A stretch of 64,000 bases of DNA from NCBI RefSeq assembly GCF_000247815.1, contig NC_021686.1, forward strand, positions 5,658,037 to 5,722,036. The letters run 5' to 3'. The position numbers and the translations under genes were made by a program. The notes under the pieces were generated by a model. It was given only the letters and a program-made list of their open reading frames with translations, was not told the origin of the DNA and did not search any database. The first letter of the stretch is position 1. The number at the start of each line of letters is the position of its first letter. Shown here in pieces: positions 25,626 to 37,940 of this stretch. The stretch is from Ficedula albicollis (Eukaryota > Chordata > Aves > Passeriformes > Muscicapidae).

Positions 25626-25795
25626 CTCACTGCCCAGCAGGGTCCTCCAGCCACTGCCCTTGTGTGGGAACATTCTCACTGCCCAGCAGGGTCCTCCAGC
25701 CACTGCCCCTGTGTGGGAACATTCTCTGCTCCAGTGGGGATGTCCCAGCAGGGTCCTCCAGCCACTGCCCTTGTGTGGGAACATTCTCTGCTTGT
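25626..25795. repeat. Three-copy tandem repeat, 49-62 bp
   Basis: The unit CCCAGCAGGGTCCTCCAGCC...GTGGGAACATTCTC begins near 25633, 25682 and 25744. The second interval is 13 bp longer because of an extra CTCCAGTGGGGAT-like segment. The repeat explains the overlapping frames here in five phases. Confidence 0.93.
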
Positions 25796-26553
25796 GCTGA
25801 TGTGGTCAAATTCCCAGTGATGAGTGGCACTGGTACCACGTGTGCATTGGGTTTTGTGAAGCTGCAGTTGAATCCCGGTACAAAACTCTATCCATGCCCC
25901 TGCTGGGACTGATGGCAGCACAGCTCACGCAGGCTCATTGCTGGGGCTTCTATTACCTTTTAACACTTAAAGGCTTCAAGTCTCTGCATACAGAGAATAA
26001 CAGTGGTGCTTCTCCAGCAGGGCAGAGGGTTGCAAGAGAAGGAAGGCCCATGCTGCTTTTCTCTATCTTTCATCTCCAGTCTGCGCCCAGCAAACCCACT
26101 CGACAGCAGATGCCAAAGCTGTCCATATATTCCTACATCTTATTCTATATATATGTGCACATATATGAATTGGAATTATTCCTCTGTTAAATCTAAGTCA
26201 ATAATTCCTTTCCTGCTGCAGCCATTTAGCCTCCTAGCAGATCCTGTAATAAATTAATCTTTATCACTCCTTTAATCGGTTCCTCATAACCAGTGAGCTG
26301 TGAAATCTTCTCACCTATTGATTGATGTATAATGTTGGATTAATGTATAATATAATTAGTAGAATGCAAATTACAAGAGCTGTCGTGTGGTTTGGTGCTG
26401 CTGCTGAATCTGTGCTACAAGCAACTCGTGTAGGGTCAGTGTCTTAGCCTGTACCTTGCATGTAGGAGCAGCTTGCACAGGTTTGGAGAACCAGGACTTC
26501 TGTGGAGTTAAGGCTTGATTAGAGGAGAAAAGGGGGTGTCTGTTATTTTACAC
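25796..26553. other. Unique non-coding sequence
   Basis: No gene recognised. An 18-bp perfect palindrome, ATATATGTGCACATATAT, lies at 26149-26166 in AT-rich sequence. Confidence 0.5.
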
Positions 26554-26997
26554 ACCCCATGTGGCTGGGTGGGGCTAGGGTGGTTCTAGCTCCGAGAGCT
26601 CCCAAGGCAGAGTGCCAGCCACAAGCTAGCAAGCCACGAGCTAGCGAGGGACAGAGACTCCAGGACTGGCATCAAAAGGTTCCAAAGGCAGTTTATTTCT
26701 CTGAAGGGTTTCCACTAGCAATTCCGGTTACATAGCATAGCAAGGGGTCTTGATAGATTTCATAGGGATTGAAATTCTAACCAGTAAAAGTATGAGTTGA
26801 GAAACTATCTGATTACTTTAGGATTCTAGGTAAGAAAAAGACCAATCATCTAGTAAAGTTGAAAACCAATAGAAATTCTAAATGATAACAGGGGTTTTGG
26901 CAGGGAGGGCGGGCATCTCCAATGAAAGGTTCCATTGTCTCAGGGTGCAAAATCCCAAGGGCCTTTTTCAGGCACTGTTGTATCATCCACAACCCCA
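26554..26997 (-). mobile_element. Solo LTR, alpharetrovirus-like family, ACCCCA target duplication
   Basis: The LTR occupies 26560-26991 and is flanked on both sides by the same 6 bases, ACCCCA (26554-26559 and 26992-26997). On the minus strand it begins TGTGGATGATACAACAG and ends CCCAGCCACA, so it has TG...CA termini. It carries AATAAA followed by CTGCCTTTGGAACC, as in the plus-strand LTR at 39004-39448, to which it is nearly identical over its whole length. Differences are a few substitutions, an extra repeat of about 18 bp around GCTAGCTCGTGGCTT, and lack of a 26-base U5 segment present in the other copy. Six-base duplications are typical of alpha- and betaretrovirus integrases. No internal sequence is attached. 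Confidence 0.93.
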
Positions 26998-28999
26998 CAC
27001 TATCTGTTCTAAAGAGAGAAGAGTAATATGCTGTGATGTGACAGACTGCTAGAATCAACAGCTGAGTTTTTAAATAATGTAGAATGACAAAGGCCCTCGA
27101 TGTCTGACTCTGGGGGAGCTGTGGGTGGCTGTTGGGGGGGATGTGGGTTCACCTCACCTGAGGTTTGCCATTTATTCCATGGGATGGGACAGCATTCCCT
27201 GTGGGCTCACTCTGCAGGAAGCAGAGACTGAGGTGCACATCTGGGTTGTTATTCAGCTCACCTCAGCTGATTCTCCCTCTGCAGTTTGAAGGGTGCTGTG
27301 TGTGGGCTGTGGGCATTCAACACTTTAAATTAATGCTTGCTATTTAGGTGAGATGCAAACGTGCTTAGGTACACAATCAGTTCTTCAGTGCCCTGCTGTG
27401 ATCTGCTGATGTGAAAGGCTTAGGTATAAACTGTGCTTATTGTGACTACAAATAATACTTTGGGGCTTCCCAAAATTCTATTTTTTTAATAGAGCAGTTG
27501 GCAATGGCTGAAACTGCTCTACTTACTTTTTCCCAAGACAGTGGGAGGAAGTAGAAAAGCAGAAAAGGAAACACAATCAAATGTCCCTGTGGTATTTTTT
27601 CTATTACATACCTGCCAAAACCTGTAGTGGTGTGTTAAGACAAAGGGCTGAGCCCTCAGTGTTGTCCTAGGGAAAAGCACAGAAAACTCTATTAAACCCT
27701 CTCTATTGCATTGACCTTTGGTTTGCTCCCATCTCTTCCTGGTTTCTCTGATGTGATACACATCAGCTGAGGGGAAGGGTGGGCACTGCAGGTCCTGTTC
27801 CTGATTTCAGCTCAGAGTTTTGAGGCACACAGGTAACACATGGAGTGAAACCATCTGGGCAAGTGGAAATATCGTTTCTGTGCTGGGATTCTCCACAACA
27901 CCTAAGTGTTGGCTTTGTCCTGCTCTTGGACTGCTCCTTTGAGAAGCCAGCACACCCCTAACCTCCATCTGCTGGCTCCTCAGCCCTACACTGATCATGC
28001 TGCACGTCAGGGAGCCTGGAGCTGCTCACAGCCAATGGAAAAGGAAGAAAAATACTTTTTTCTCATCTGTTTTTTCTTCCCCCACTTTGTTAGGGGAAGA
28101 ACAAAGGACCAGAAACTTCTGTGAATTCTGTCCCAGTACAAGGAAGAAGCTGAAAAGGAGTTAGGAAAGCAAGTTAGTCCTCACTGCTGTCCAGATGAGG
28201 CACTGAATTTCTGCTGAGACTCGGGTGTGGTGCTCTGTGGTGACAGGAGCTGTACTTCTGCTCCTAGGGAGCTCCATCAAACACCCCTCAGAGTAAGGCA
28301 GAAAGGAAAGGTAAGCTGGAAAATGCATTTTCCTTTGCCTAGCAGGACTTTTTGCTAGGGCTGTGGTCCTAGTTCACTCTGTTTCCCTACAGAAGGGACC
28401 CTCACACTGCAGAGTCACTCTTGTAGAAAAACATCTCCTCCTGTTTCTACCCAGTAACTCTCACAACTAAATAAGGCCTGTTTTTTAAAAGCTTAAAATG
28501 TGGAGAGCACCAAAGATCAATTAAAATAATGAATATACTATAATCTAGTGAGAAATTACAGAGACTAGAGGTGGACTCTCTTCTGAACTGTGTAGCAAAG
28601 GGCAGCGATAAGCTGTTTGCAGCAAGTGGAATTGTGGTTACATAGGGAAATTCTTCTGTCTGTGAATGTGGTCAGGCATTAATTGCCATGGGGACCCCAA
28701 GAGGCAGGAAAACCTCTGTCCTTCCCTCTGAGCTTCACTGGGCACAGCCCTGAGCAGCCTGACCTGATGTTGAGGTGGCTCCAGTGTGAGCAGGGGCTGG
28801 AGTGGGGACTCCTGCCAACCCCGACCTTTCCTCTGCTTCTGGGATTTACAGGGGCAAATCCTCTGCTACAGTTAAGCTATCATTTTGTAGATCTGTTTTT
28901 ATCATGAAGGTACACAGCTTCATGAACAGTGTCCCTGAGCATTCATTATTCAGAAGAAGTTTGTCTTCCAATTACACAGGATCATAAGAAGAAAAGTGT
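26998..28999. other. Unique non-coding sequence
   Basis: No recognisable exon, RNA gene or repeat family. An AT-rich stretch lies at 28.49-28.56 kb. Confidence 0.5.
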
Positions 29000-30184
29000 C
29001 TGGTTTGTCAGAACTGCAGAGCTAAAATAAGCTGCAGCAAGCACATCTCCTTGGCAAGGAGCTGGTGTCTCTAATTGGAAAAGCTCTGGATAGTTAATCT
29101 ACTTGGCTGTGAGACCTATTGCTTCCTCCTGCAGCCTGTGATGGCTGGAGCTGAGCAGCACTGAAAAAGACCTGGAGGCTGGGCTTCAGATAAGGAATAT
29201 ATCTTACTTGGGAACTTATATATACACATACACAAATTTCCCAAACATGAGGTTTGGTCTGCTCCTGTCAGATGGCTGAACTGCACCAGAGAGTTGACTG
29301 GGAATTGAAGATGTAAATTCTTTTAGTTAAAAAAAAAGTGCTGAAAGTCCTAATCTCTGGCAAGCAGCTGCTGCAGAGAAGAGAAAGTTACTGTGCCATC
29401 CTGCTGTGTGAGAGCAGTGTCCTCAGCAGGCAGGAAGAATTGTGGTTGCTTGGAAGTGCCCAAGACTGGACTGGTTTCTTGTTTGGGGTGGTCATGCCTC
29501 ACCCTCACAGAGGTATGGGCAGCAGGAGGGCAAGGGGTTGTGATAATGAGATGAAAAAAACCTTTCCTGAGACAACAACCTCTGCCACACTGCCAAAGAG
29601 ATAACCTTGATATTTCAGTGGCCGTCAAAGGTGTCTTCTGCTCTCGTGCTAATGCTCTCCAGAGCAGGAGGAGCAACTAATCAGCATTGCAGCATTCAGT
29701 CAGGTTTCCCTTGGCACATGATGAGTTTAATTATTTTGCAGTTCACTCAATGTTCTTGGTAGCTGTAGTGATGTTTATTCTGGGAAGCTTCTGGGACTCA
29801 AGTGGTATACAAAGGTTTTCATTTCAGACAGGAACTTACAAGACAGGGTTCTTGGCCAGGGCTCCAAATTTCCAGAGTTTCTCTGAAGTCCTGGTTGGCC
29901 TTGTTAGACTTTATCAGTCCTAGTTCCTTTTCCTGAGACATCTTCCACATGTGAAGGTTTTGATGTGGATACTGACACACCAGAATTAGCTGATGAGTCC
30001 CATCAGACAAAAATAGCTTGTGTGTATCAGCAATTGAACCAAATTGCTTGGTTTAAAAGCAAAGGCCTTATCTGATTTTGTCTCCTCCCCAGCAAAACTT
30101 CAAACCCTTCTTGCAGCCCAGCAGTCCATTGGCTGGAGGCACAGGAACTCATGGCTCAGGCAGAAGGGACTGGGGGCACTGGGG

Positions 30185-30280
30185 GTGCACTGGAGCTGCA
30201 CTGGAGCTGACTGGAGCTGTTGGAGCTGCACTGGGGCTGCACTGGGGCTGCTGGAGCTGTACTGGCTCTGCACTGGCTGT
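30185..30280. repeat. GGAGCTGCACTG-type minisatellite, copy 1
   Basis: About eight imperfect 9-12-bp units of CTGGAGCTGCA / CTGGGGCTGCA. Translated frames read as Trp/Cys/Gly- or Ser/Pro/Gln-rich repeats. Confidence 0.9.
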
Positions 30281-31627
30281 CCTTGGGCTCCAGGAAAGCT
30301 CACGGTTTGTTTGCCAGGTCCAACACGAGCTGTGGTGCCTCCACTGGCAGAACTGTGTGGTCCCTGAGGTTTGAAAACACCCACCTGGTGCATTGGGCAG
30401 CTTCTTTCAAATAGTCAACAACCACTGAGCAGGTTAGCATTGCTGGTTTGTCAGAACTGCAGAGCTAAAATAAGCTGCAGCAAGCACATCTCCTTGGCAA
30501 GGAGCTGGTGTCTCTAATTGGAAAAGCTCTGGATAGTTAATCTACTTGGCTGTGAGACCTATTGCTTCCTCCTGCAGCCTGTGATGGCTGGAGCTGAGCA
30601 GCACTGAAAAAGACCTGGAGGCTGGGCTTCAGATAAGGAATATATCTTACTTGGGAACTTATATATACACATACACAAATTTCCCAAACATGAGGTTTGG
30701 TGTGCTCCTGTCAGATGGCTGAACTGCACCAGAGAGTTGACTGGGAATTGAAGATGTAAATTCTTTTAGTTAAAAAAAAAGTGCTGAAAGTCCTAATCTC
30801 TGGCAAGCAGCTGCTGCAGAGAAGAGAAAGTTACTGTGCCATCCTGCTGTGTGAGAGCAGTGTCCTCAGCAGGCAGGAAGAATTGTGGTTGCTTGGAAGT
30901 GCCCAAGACTGGACTGGTTTCTTGTTTGGGGTGGTCATGCCTCACCCTCACAGAGGTATGGGCAGCAGGAGGGGAAGGGGTTGTGATAATGAGGTGAAAA
31001 AAACCTTTCCTGAGACAACAACCTCTGCCACACTGCCAAAGAGATAACCTTGATATTTCAGTGGCCGTCAAAGGTGTCTTCTGCTCTCGTGCTAATGCTC
31101 TCCAGAGCAGGAGGAGCAACTAATCAGCATTGCAGCATTCAGTCAGGTTTCCCTTGGCACATGATGAGTTTAATTATTTTGCAGTTCACTCAATGTTCTT
31201 GGTAGCTGTAGTGATGTTTATTCTGGGAAGCTTCTGGGACTCAAGTGGTATACAAAGGTTTTCATTTCAGACAGGAACTTACAAGACAGGGTTCTTGGCC
31301 AGGGCTCCAAATTTCCAGAGTTTCTCTGAAGTCCTGGTTGGCCTTGTTAGACTTTATCAGTCCTAGTTCCTTTTCCTGAGACATCTTCCACATGTGAAGG
31401 TTTTGATGTGGATACTGACACACCAGAATTAGCTGATGAGTCCCATCAGACAAAAATAGCTTGTGTGTATCAGCAATTGAACCAAATTGCTTGGTTTAAA
31501 AGCAAAGGCCTTATCTGATTTTGTCTCCTCCCCAGCAAAACTTCAAACCCTTCTTGCAGCCCAGCAGTCCATTGGCTGGAGGCACAGGAACTCATGGCTC
31601 AGGCAGAAGGGACTGGGGGCACTGGGG

Positions 31628-31723
31628 GTGCACTGGAGCTGCACTGGAGCTGACTGGAGCTGTTGGAGCTGCACTGGGGCTGCACTGGGGCTGCTGGAGC
31701 TGTACTGGCTCTGCACTGGCTGT
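31628..31723. repeat. GGAGCTGCACTG-type minisatellite, copy 2
   Basis: Same as the array at 30185-30280, copied by the 1443-bp duplication. I saw no change in unit number, which supports a very recent duplication or an assembly duplicate, because minisatellites normally change length quickly. Confidence 0.9.
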
Positions 31724-31884
31724 CCTTGGGCTCCAGGAAAGCTCACGGTTTGTTTGCCAGGTCCAACACGAGCTGTGGTGCCTCCACTGGCAGAACTGTG
31801 TGGTCCCTGAGGTTTGAAAACACCCACCTGGTGCATTGGGCAGCTTCTTTCAAATAGTCAACAACCACTGAGCAGGTTAGCATT

Positions 31885-32008
31885 GCCTTAGACCTCTCAC
31901 TTACCAAGAAGCACTTACTGAGTTATTAGTTAATGGAAAGCTGGACGCCTTAGACCTCTCACTTACCAAGAAGCACTTATTGAGTTATTAGTTAATGGAA
32001 AGCTGGTC
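31885..32008. repeat. 62-bp tandem duplication adjoining the 1443-bp one
   Basis: GCCTTAGACCTCTCACTTAC... is present at 31885-31946 and 31947-32008 with about one difference (CTTACTGAG/CTTATTGAG). It begins at the right end of the larger duplication. Confidence 0.94.
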
Positions 32009-32992
32009 AGGACTCTCTCAAACTTCAGGCAGCTGAGAGTTCACTCTGCAACAGGTGCTCTCCTGACCAGTGGTACCCGGATAGAGCCAAAGTTAATTTA
32101 TCTCATTTTAATAACTGCAGTTACTTACAGACATCTTTCTCATAATGTCATATTCTCATATCTGGATTGCCCCAAATTTGCACCTTACCCATGTCAAGCT
32201 CTGAAAATAACCTGAGAAGTGATGCTGTAGGAATTTTGTTTTTACTGTCAATCTCCTGTGCTGCGCAATACCTTTGAAAGCTGCAAGAATTTTTTTATTG
32301 TTGGAGGCAAACTCCCTGGGAATGTGCAATTGATTATTCAAACCTCATGGTGCTGCTGCAGAGATTTGTGTTGCTCTGACTGACTTTGACTCCCTGAAGC
32401 CTGTCTCATGTTCCTGTCCCTTAATAGAGCTAATAGCATTAAGTCATGCAGTTAATCAAGTGAAAGAAATTGTTTCTCCTTATTCAAAGACCTGATGACT
32501 TTCTCTAACAGGGAGGGTCTCAAACAGAATGAGATGAGGAGAAGCAGATGAGATAAACATCCACAGGACTCAATAAGCAGTGGAGTAGAAGTGTCTTTAA
32601 AGGCTTCAAATTTGGAATAGAAAAACATTCGGAATGATCTATGGAAAGCCAGCCCTCCAGCTGGCACTTTATTATTGCATTTTTCTGTATTAAGGGGTCA
32701 AAGATCAAGAATAAATTCAGTCCAGGTAATGTTACTCAGAATTGTTACTTGAGGTGCTGCTCAGGTGAGGACAGTGTGGAGCACGGCAGCTCCTTGGAGG
32801 AGGCAGCTGCAAAGATGGGTGCATGGTCCCAAATTATCTGTGTGTGACTGGGCTTTCTGCATGGTATTTCCATCACTGATAATGAGGAATTAAAACATAA
32901 TTCACTAATGCATGAAAAGAAAGGTCTTCACAGAGCTGGGTACTCCCAGGCAATGATTATCCTGATGAAATTAACTTTAATACAGGAGGCTC
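32009..32992. other. Unique non-coding sequence
   Basis: Nothing recognisable on either strand. Confidence 0.5.
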
Positions 32993-34254
32993 AGGAGGAA
33001 GCATAATTCTCCCTCTTTTTCATGCTACCCATTATAAGAATGATCTGTGCAAAACCAATTTGACTATAAGATCATTCCTACTAAAATAACTCCAAACCAT
33101 TTACAAGTATCCTTGTGGGACTCACTGTAAGTAGAAGCTGAAGCACTCCCAGTGCTGTGGAGTTTAATTTTACCCTCCCTGTTACCTCCCCACTTTGCCA
33201 GGTGGAGCTGTTGTCCCTGGTAGGTGGAATTCCTGCATTTCTGTGGAATGGCAACAGGCAGAAGAAATCCCTCTGCCTCTGAGGGGCAGTGGCAGTGTGC
33301 TCTTGTTCACAGAATTCAAGATACAGCTGTTGAGAAGTGATGCATGGAAGTGTGTGAAACTGCCCTCTGAGACAGCCCCACTCTGAGCTCTGCTGCGCTC
33401 TCATGAGCTCAAACCAGCTCTGCTGCACTGAAATGGTTCCAAGGTTTTGCAGTCAAAATCTCTCCCATGGGGAGCAGAAGTGCTGCAGAGGAGTTTACCC
33501 CCTTCACCAGGTCAGTCTGAAGTTTGGCTGTCCTGCAGAAGTCTGTTGCTTTTATTCCCTGAGTTCCAGGCAAATAAGAAAGGTAAGGAATAAGGTATTT
33601 TCACCAGGTGATGGGGTTCTTTGAGGAGGAAGCATAATTCTCCCTCTTTTTCATGCTACCCATTATAAGAATGATCTGTGCAAAACCAATTTGACTATAA
33701 GATCATTCCTACTAAAATAACTCCAAACCATTTACAAGTATCCTTGTGGGACTCACTGTAAGTAGAAGCTGAAGCACTCCCAGTGCTGTGGAGTTTAATT
33801 TTACCCTCCCTGTTACCTCCCCACTTTGCCAGGTGGAGCTGTTGTCCCTGGTAGGTGGAATTCCTGCATTTCTGTGGAATGGCAACAGGCAGAAGAAATC
33901 CCTCTGCCTCTGAGGGGCAGTGGCAGTGTGCTCTTGTTCACAGAATTCAAGATACAGCTGTTGAGAAGTGATGCATGGAAGTGTGTGAAACTGCCCTCTG
34001 AGACAGCCCCACTCTGAGCTCTGCTGCGCTCTCATGAGCTCAAACCAGCTCTGCTGCACTGAAATGGTTCCAAGGTTTTGCAGTCAAAATCTCTCCCATG
34101 GGGAGCAGAAGTGCTGCAGAGGAGTTTACCCCCTTCACCAGGTCAGTCTGAAGTTTGGCTGTCCTGCAGAAGTCTGTTGCTTTTATTCCCTGAGTTCCAG
34201 GCAAATAAGAAAGGTAAGGAATAAGGTATTTTCACCAGGTGGTGGGGTTCTTTG
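32993..34254. repeat. 631-bp tandem duplication
   Basis: Copies lie at 32993-33623 and 33624-34254. They share AGGAGGAAGCATAATTCTCC at the start and differ at one visible site near the end (GGTGATGGGG/GGTGGTGGGG). The sequence is non-coding. The 115- and 63-codon frames occur in both copies and lack any domain. Confidence 0.96.
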
Positions 34255-36337
34255 GAGCAGTGTTTTTCTCTGCCCAGGGGGTCAGAGAAACAGAAACCAC
34301 ACTCCTTTTATGCATGCTGCACAAGGGGTAAAAATGTACAAGTGTTTTCCATTCCCAGGTTCGTATTTTGCTTTAGAATATGGTGAGTGATAATGTTAGT
34401 AGTAAAAGTTAATGAAATGCTAGTGGCAAAAGTTAATGAAGATTATGTGGAATAAGGCTGAACATGGACTAAAATATTGATAAATTAGTTTTAAGGGAAA
34501 TCAAAAAGCATTTTTTCTGGCAAATGCTTATGCATCTTGGTCTCCTTTTAGACAAGATCTTTCTTGCAATCAGCAGGTAAAGGCATTGTACATCAGTCTA
34601 GAGTAACCAGCACAGCAATTATAAAAAAGACATACTTTCAGAGTTTATCTACTTACTTTTAAGTGATTGTATAACTCCTTTATATCAATGAAAGACAAGT
34701 TTTTAGTTTTTGAAAAGTATATATCTTGTTGGACTAAATGGCGCAGAAAATGCTTGTTTTCTGGTGAGTCACTAGTGAAATCATTAGATTTGAATATCTG
34801 GAGCCTTGAACTGTAAGTTGTAGATTCAGGTGCTGAAGAGAACCAAGAGCCATGAACACTTCCCTCAGCACAGTGCCACACTGCTGTCCCCAGCTTTGTC
34901 ATGTGTGCACATCTCTGATAAAAAAGCTGGTAAAGGTCTATGAGAAATCCCAAAACCTGGAGTAAGGAGGGCTTCTCAGTCACATCCCCATCTTCGTGCT
35001 GACTAGGATGCTTTAGAGCATCTCAGCACGTGGCTGTTTAGCTGTGAAATGCTCCTTAAGGCAAAAAGAGGCAAGTTTGAATTTGTCACAGGGTGTGACA
35101 CTGTCAGAGCTGGAGCTGCTCAGTGCCCTGGTGTCATTCAGGATGTTCCACCAGCATCCTGGAATTTATTGCCCACATTTTGGCACGTGTTTGAAGGTGA
35201 GATGGCACCCCATGAAATGTCACATTGGCCAGGTAATCCCTTTAGCATGTAGTTAAGCTATTATGGGATTGATCTTGCTGGGTCTGGGCTGAGACTTGTC
35301 ACCGTTCAGAGCATTCAGCAGGAATTCAGGTATCTGCACCTTAACACGTCACATCCTCCTCAAAATTCTAGCAGGGACCTCATCTGCAGTGCTCACCAAC
35401 CTGCATTTCACTCCCTGCTGCACAGGGGAGTAGCACACTGTAGCTTCTCACAGATTTGTTTTGCACAAGATAAGCCCACACTCCAGAGAATTGATTTGGA
35501 ATACCACAAAGTCAAGTGTTACTTGCCTCCATTGATGTTTCAGGCTCTTCTCTCTTGTCTGCTGTAATTACTACAGAAAGCAGGATGTGATAATGGTCAA
35601 CGTCAGAATTAATGAAGGGGAAAAAAAAGCAAACATAAAAGACCATTGCATAGAGCAGCAAGCTTTGAGCAGAAATGTAACAACTCCTCATGAAAAATTT
35701 CCCTGTGAGTTTTTAAACACTGATTTTCTTCTTTTTTCTTGCAGTTTCTCACTCCATATTCACACTGGCTTTCCATTTCCTAGTGGTAAGCCAAGGCAGA
35801 GGAAATCCTGCCAGTCACTGTCCCCAGCATGGTCCCATTCCAGATCATTCCTGCCAGTCAGACTGGGAATCATCTTGATACTGGGATTGTTAAGTTTTCC
35901 TGGTGGTTAGAGCCTTTTATACCCTTTCACTGCCAGTTCTGTTCAACTGCTAAACAGTAAGAGCCAAGCAGCTGTGCTGTTGAGTTGGTATGGGCTGCTC
36001 CATTCCTCATTTGCTTCTTTGGAGTGTATCCAACAATCAAGGTGGGTGCTGTCTTTGCCCTAAATATAGGGGTTTGAGATGTTCTGTGGGTTCTGCTCTT
36101 TCCTTACTGCTGATCAAAGACTTTTCTCTCCTAGTACCAGTCCAGCCACAAGTGCCCTGAGCAGGGAGGACATGGGTGGGACTGTAGGAGTAGCTGGCTC
36201 CTGGGCTGTGATCCACTTTGTCATCCCCTTTTGCTGGCTGGCTTAAGCTAAAGAGGCACCTGGGAGAAGTCTGGTGTTTACCTAAGGCACCCCTGGTGTT
36301 CCAGCCTACCTCTGGGTAATGCTGGTCATTAACTTTG
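34255..36337. other. Mostly unique non-coding sequence
   Basis: No gene recognised. A small imperfect duplication (AAAAGTTAATGAA twice) lies near 34.40 kb. It is unclear where in 35.9-36.34 kb host DNA ends and provirus-associated sequence begins, because there is no 5' LTR to mark it. Confidence 0.45.
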
Positions 36338-37586
36338 CAGTATTTGCCATAAACACTGTCACAGGGTTGTGTATCAAACATCCAATTTGGTGGTCATGTT
36401 ACAGAATTGTAACATAAATAAAGAAAGCAGTCATTGCCAATGCCCAGGAAAAAAACATAATCCGTTCCTAAAAATAGAAGTGTGACAGCTCGTGACTCGT
36501 GTGACAGCTCATGACTCAGTTATTGGGTCTTGGTCAGAGAGTGTTTCATTGATTTCCAGTGTGATGCATGATATTTTTAAGTCATAACCTATTTTTGGCC
36601 TTAGGAGACTTTTGCAAAGAGAAGGAGATATTGCATCATATCCATTCGGTAAATATTTTGGTAATAATATGAAATAGGTTGTGAGCAACAGGTTAGGAAT
36701 TTCCTTCATAGAACACAGCCTACTCATCAGCTTGCTAAGGATTATCCCCCCAGCTTGTGGGAATTTTGGGTCAGTGTCAGGAAATTTTCTAACATCTTTT
36801 GCCATATAGGTAATGGAATATTTTTAGTATTAAAATAATCTGGTATTTTCAGGTTAAATAAATCCTTGTCCAAAGATGAAAATTATCTCTGTCAGTGCTG
36901 TCCTCACTGCAACCTGGATGTCCTCCACCATGCCACATGCCTTCGGCTGGATAAGCCCACAACCCAACAACCAGTATTTGCCATAAACACTGTCACAGGG
37001 TTGTGTATCAAACATCCAATTTGGTGGTCATGTTACAGAATTGTAACATAAATAAAGAAAGCAGTCATTGCCAATGCCCAGGAAAAAAACATAATCCATT
37101 CCTAAAAATAGAAGTGTGACAGCTCATGACTCAGTTATTGGGTCTTGGTCAGAGAGTGTTTCATTGATTTCCAGTGTGATGCATGATATTTTTAAGTCAT
37201 AACCTATTTTTGGCCTTAGGAGACTTTTGCAAAGAGAAGGAGATATTGCATCATATCCATTCGGTAAATATTTTGGTAATAATATGAAATAGGTTGTGAG
37301 CAACAGGTTAGGAATTTCCTTCATAGAACACAGCCTACTCATCAGCTTGCTAAGGATTATCCCCCCAGCTTGTGGGAATTTTGGGTCAGTGTCAGGAAAT
37401 TTTCTAACATCTTTTGCCATATAGGTAATGGAATATTTTTAGTATTAAAATAATCTGGTATTTTCAGGTTAAATAAATCCTTGTCCAAAGATGAAAATTA
37501 TCTCTGTCAGTGCTGTCCTCACTGCAACCTGGATGTCCTCCACCATGCCACATGCCTTCGGCTGGATAAGCCCACAACCCAACAAC
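36338..37586 (+). repeat. 615/634-bp tandem duplication of the region upstream of env and the env leader
   Basis: Copy 1 is 36338-36971 and copy 2 is 36972-37586. Copy 1 has 19 extra bases (GTGTGACAGCTCGTGACTC repeated) and at least one substitution (ATAATCCGTTCC/ATAATCCATTCC). Both copies end with the start of the env leader frame (ATGAAAATTATCTCTG at 36876 and 37491). In copy 1 the leader runs straight into the next copy, and only copy 2 continues into env. A possible env splice acceptor, TATTTTCAG, ends at 36852 and 37467. Minus-strand 98-codon frames present in both copies show no domain. Confidence 0.94.
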
Positions 37587-37658
37587 GTTTGGGTGACCTT
37601 AGCAAAGACATTAAACCAAGATAACTTTTGCTTACCCCTGGGCAGCCTTGACAACCCA

Positions 37659-37940
37659 CTTTCCACATGTTTAGTGGGAATTCCATTTGCAGCAGACGAC
37701 TGGCCCGTTTACAACTCAGAACTCCTTCGCACCACAGGTAAGAGACCCAACCCAGTGGACACTTGGGACAATTGGACAAAAATCTTGCCAAACGCTCTTC
37801 TTTCCACATGTTTAGTGGGAATTCCATTTGCAGCAGACGACTGGCCCGTTTACAACTCAGAACTCCTTCGCACCACAGGTAAGAGACCCAACCCAGTGGA
37901 CACTTGGGACAATTGGACAAAAATCTTGCCAAACGCTCTT
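37659..37940 (+). repeat. 141-bp in-frame tandem duplication inside env SU
   Basis: Two copies of CTTTCCACATGTTTAGTGGG...AACGCTCTT, at 37659-37799 and 37800-37940, are identical as far as I can read. The unit is 47 codons, so the frame is kept and the same SU segment is encoded twice. Confidence 0.96.

Larger units (their letters stand above)
29000..31885. repeat. 1443-bp tandem duplication
   Basis: Two head-to-tail copies, 29000-30442 and 30443-31885. I saw only three substitutions between them (GGTCTGCTCC/GGTGTGCTCC, GAGGGCAAGG/GAGGGGAAGG, GAGATGAAA/GAGGTGAAA). The junction has about one base of microhomology (C). The content is non-coding. The paired frames of 107, 108, 98 and 97 codons are simply present twice and show no domain. 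Each copy contains a GGAGCTGCACTG minisatellite. Confidence 0.96.

Noticed and set aside
26149..26166. 18-bp perfect palindrome ATATATGTGCACATATAT
   Set aside because: It lies in AT-rich sequence where such palindromes arise readily; nothing nearby suggests an operator or origin.
29338..31836. Paired frames of 88-108 codons repeated 1443 bp apart
   Set aside because: Repetition comes from the tandem duplication; the frames have no domains and overlap each other on both strands.
36509..37420. 98-codon minus-strand frames, identical in two places
   Set aside because: They are duplicated only because the 615-bp segment is duplicated; they lie antisense to provirus-associated sequence and match no family I know.
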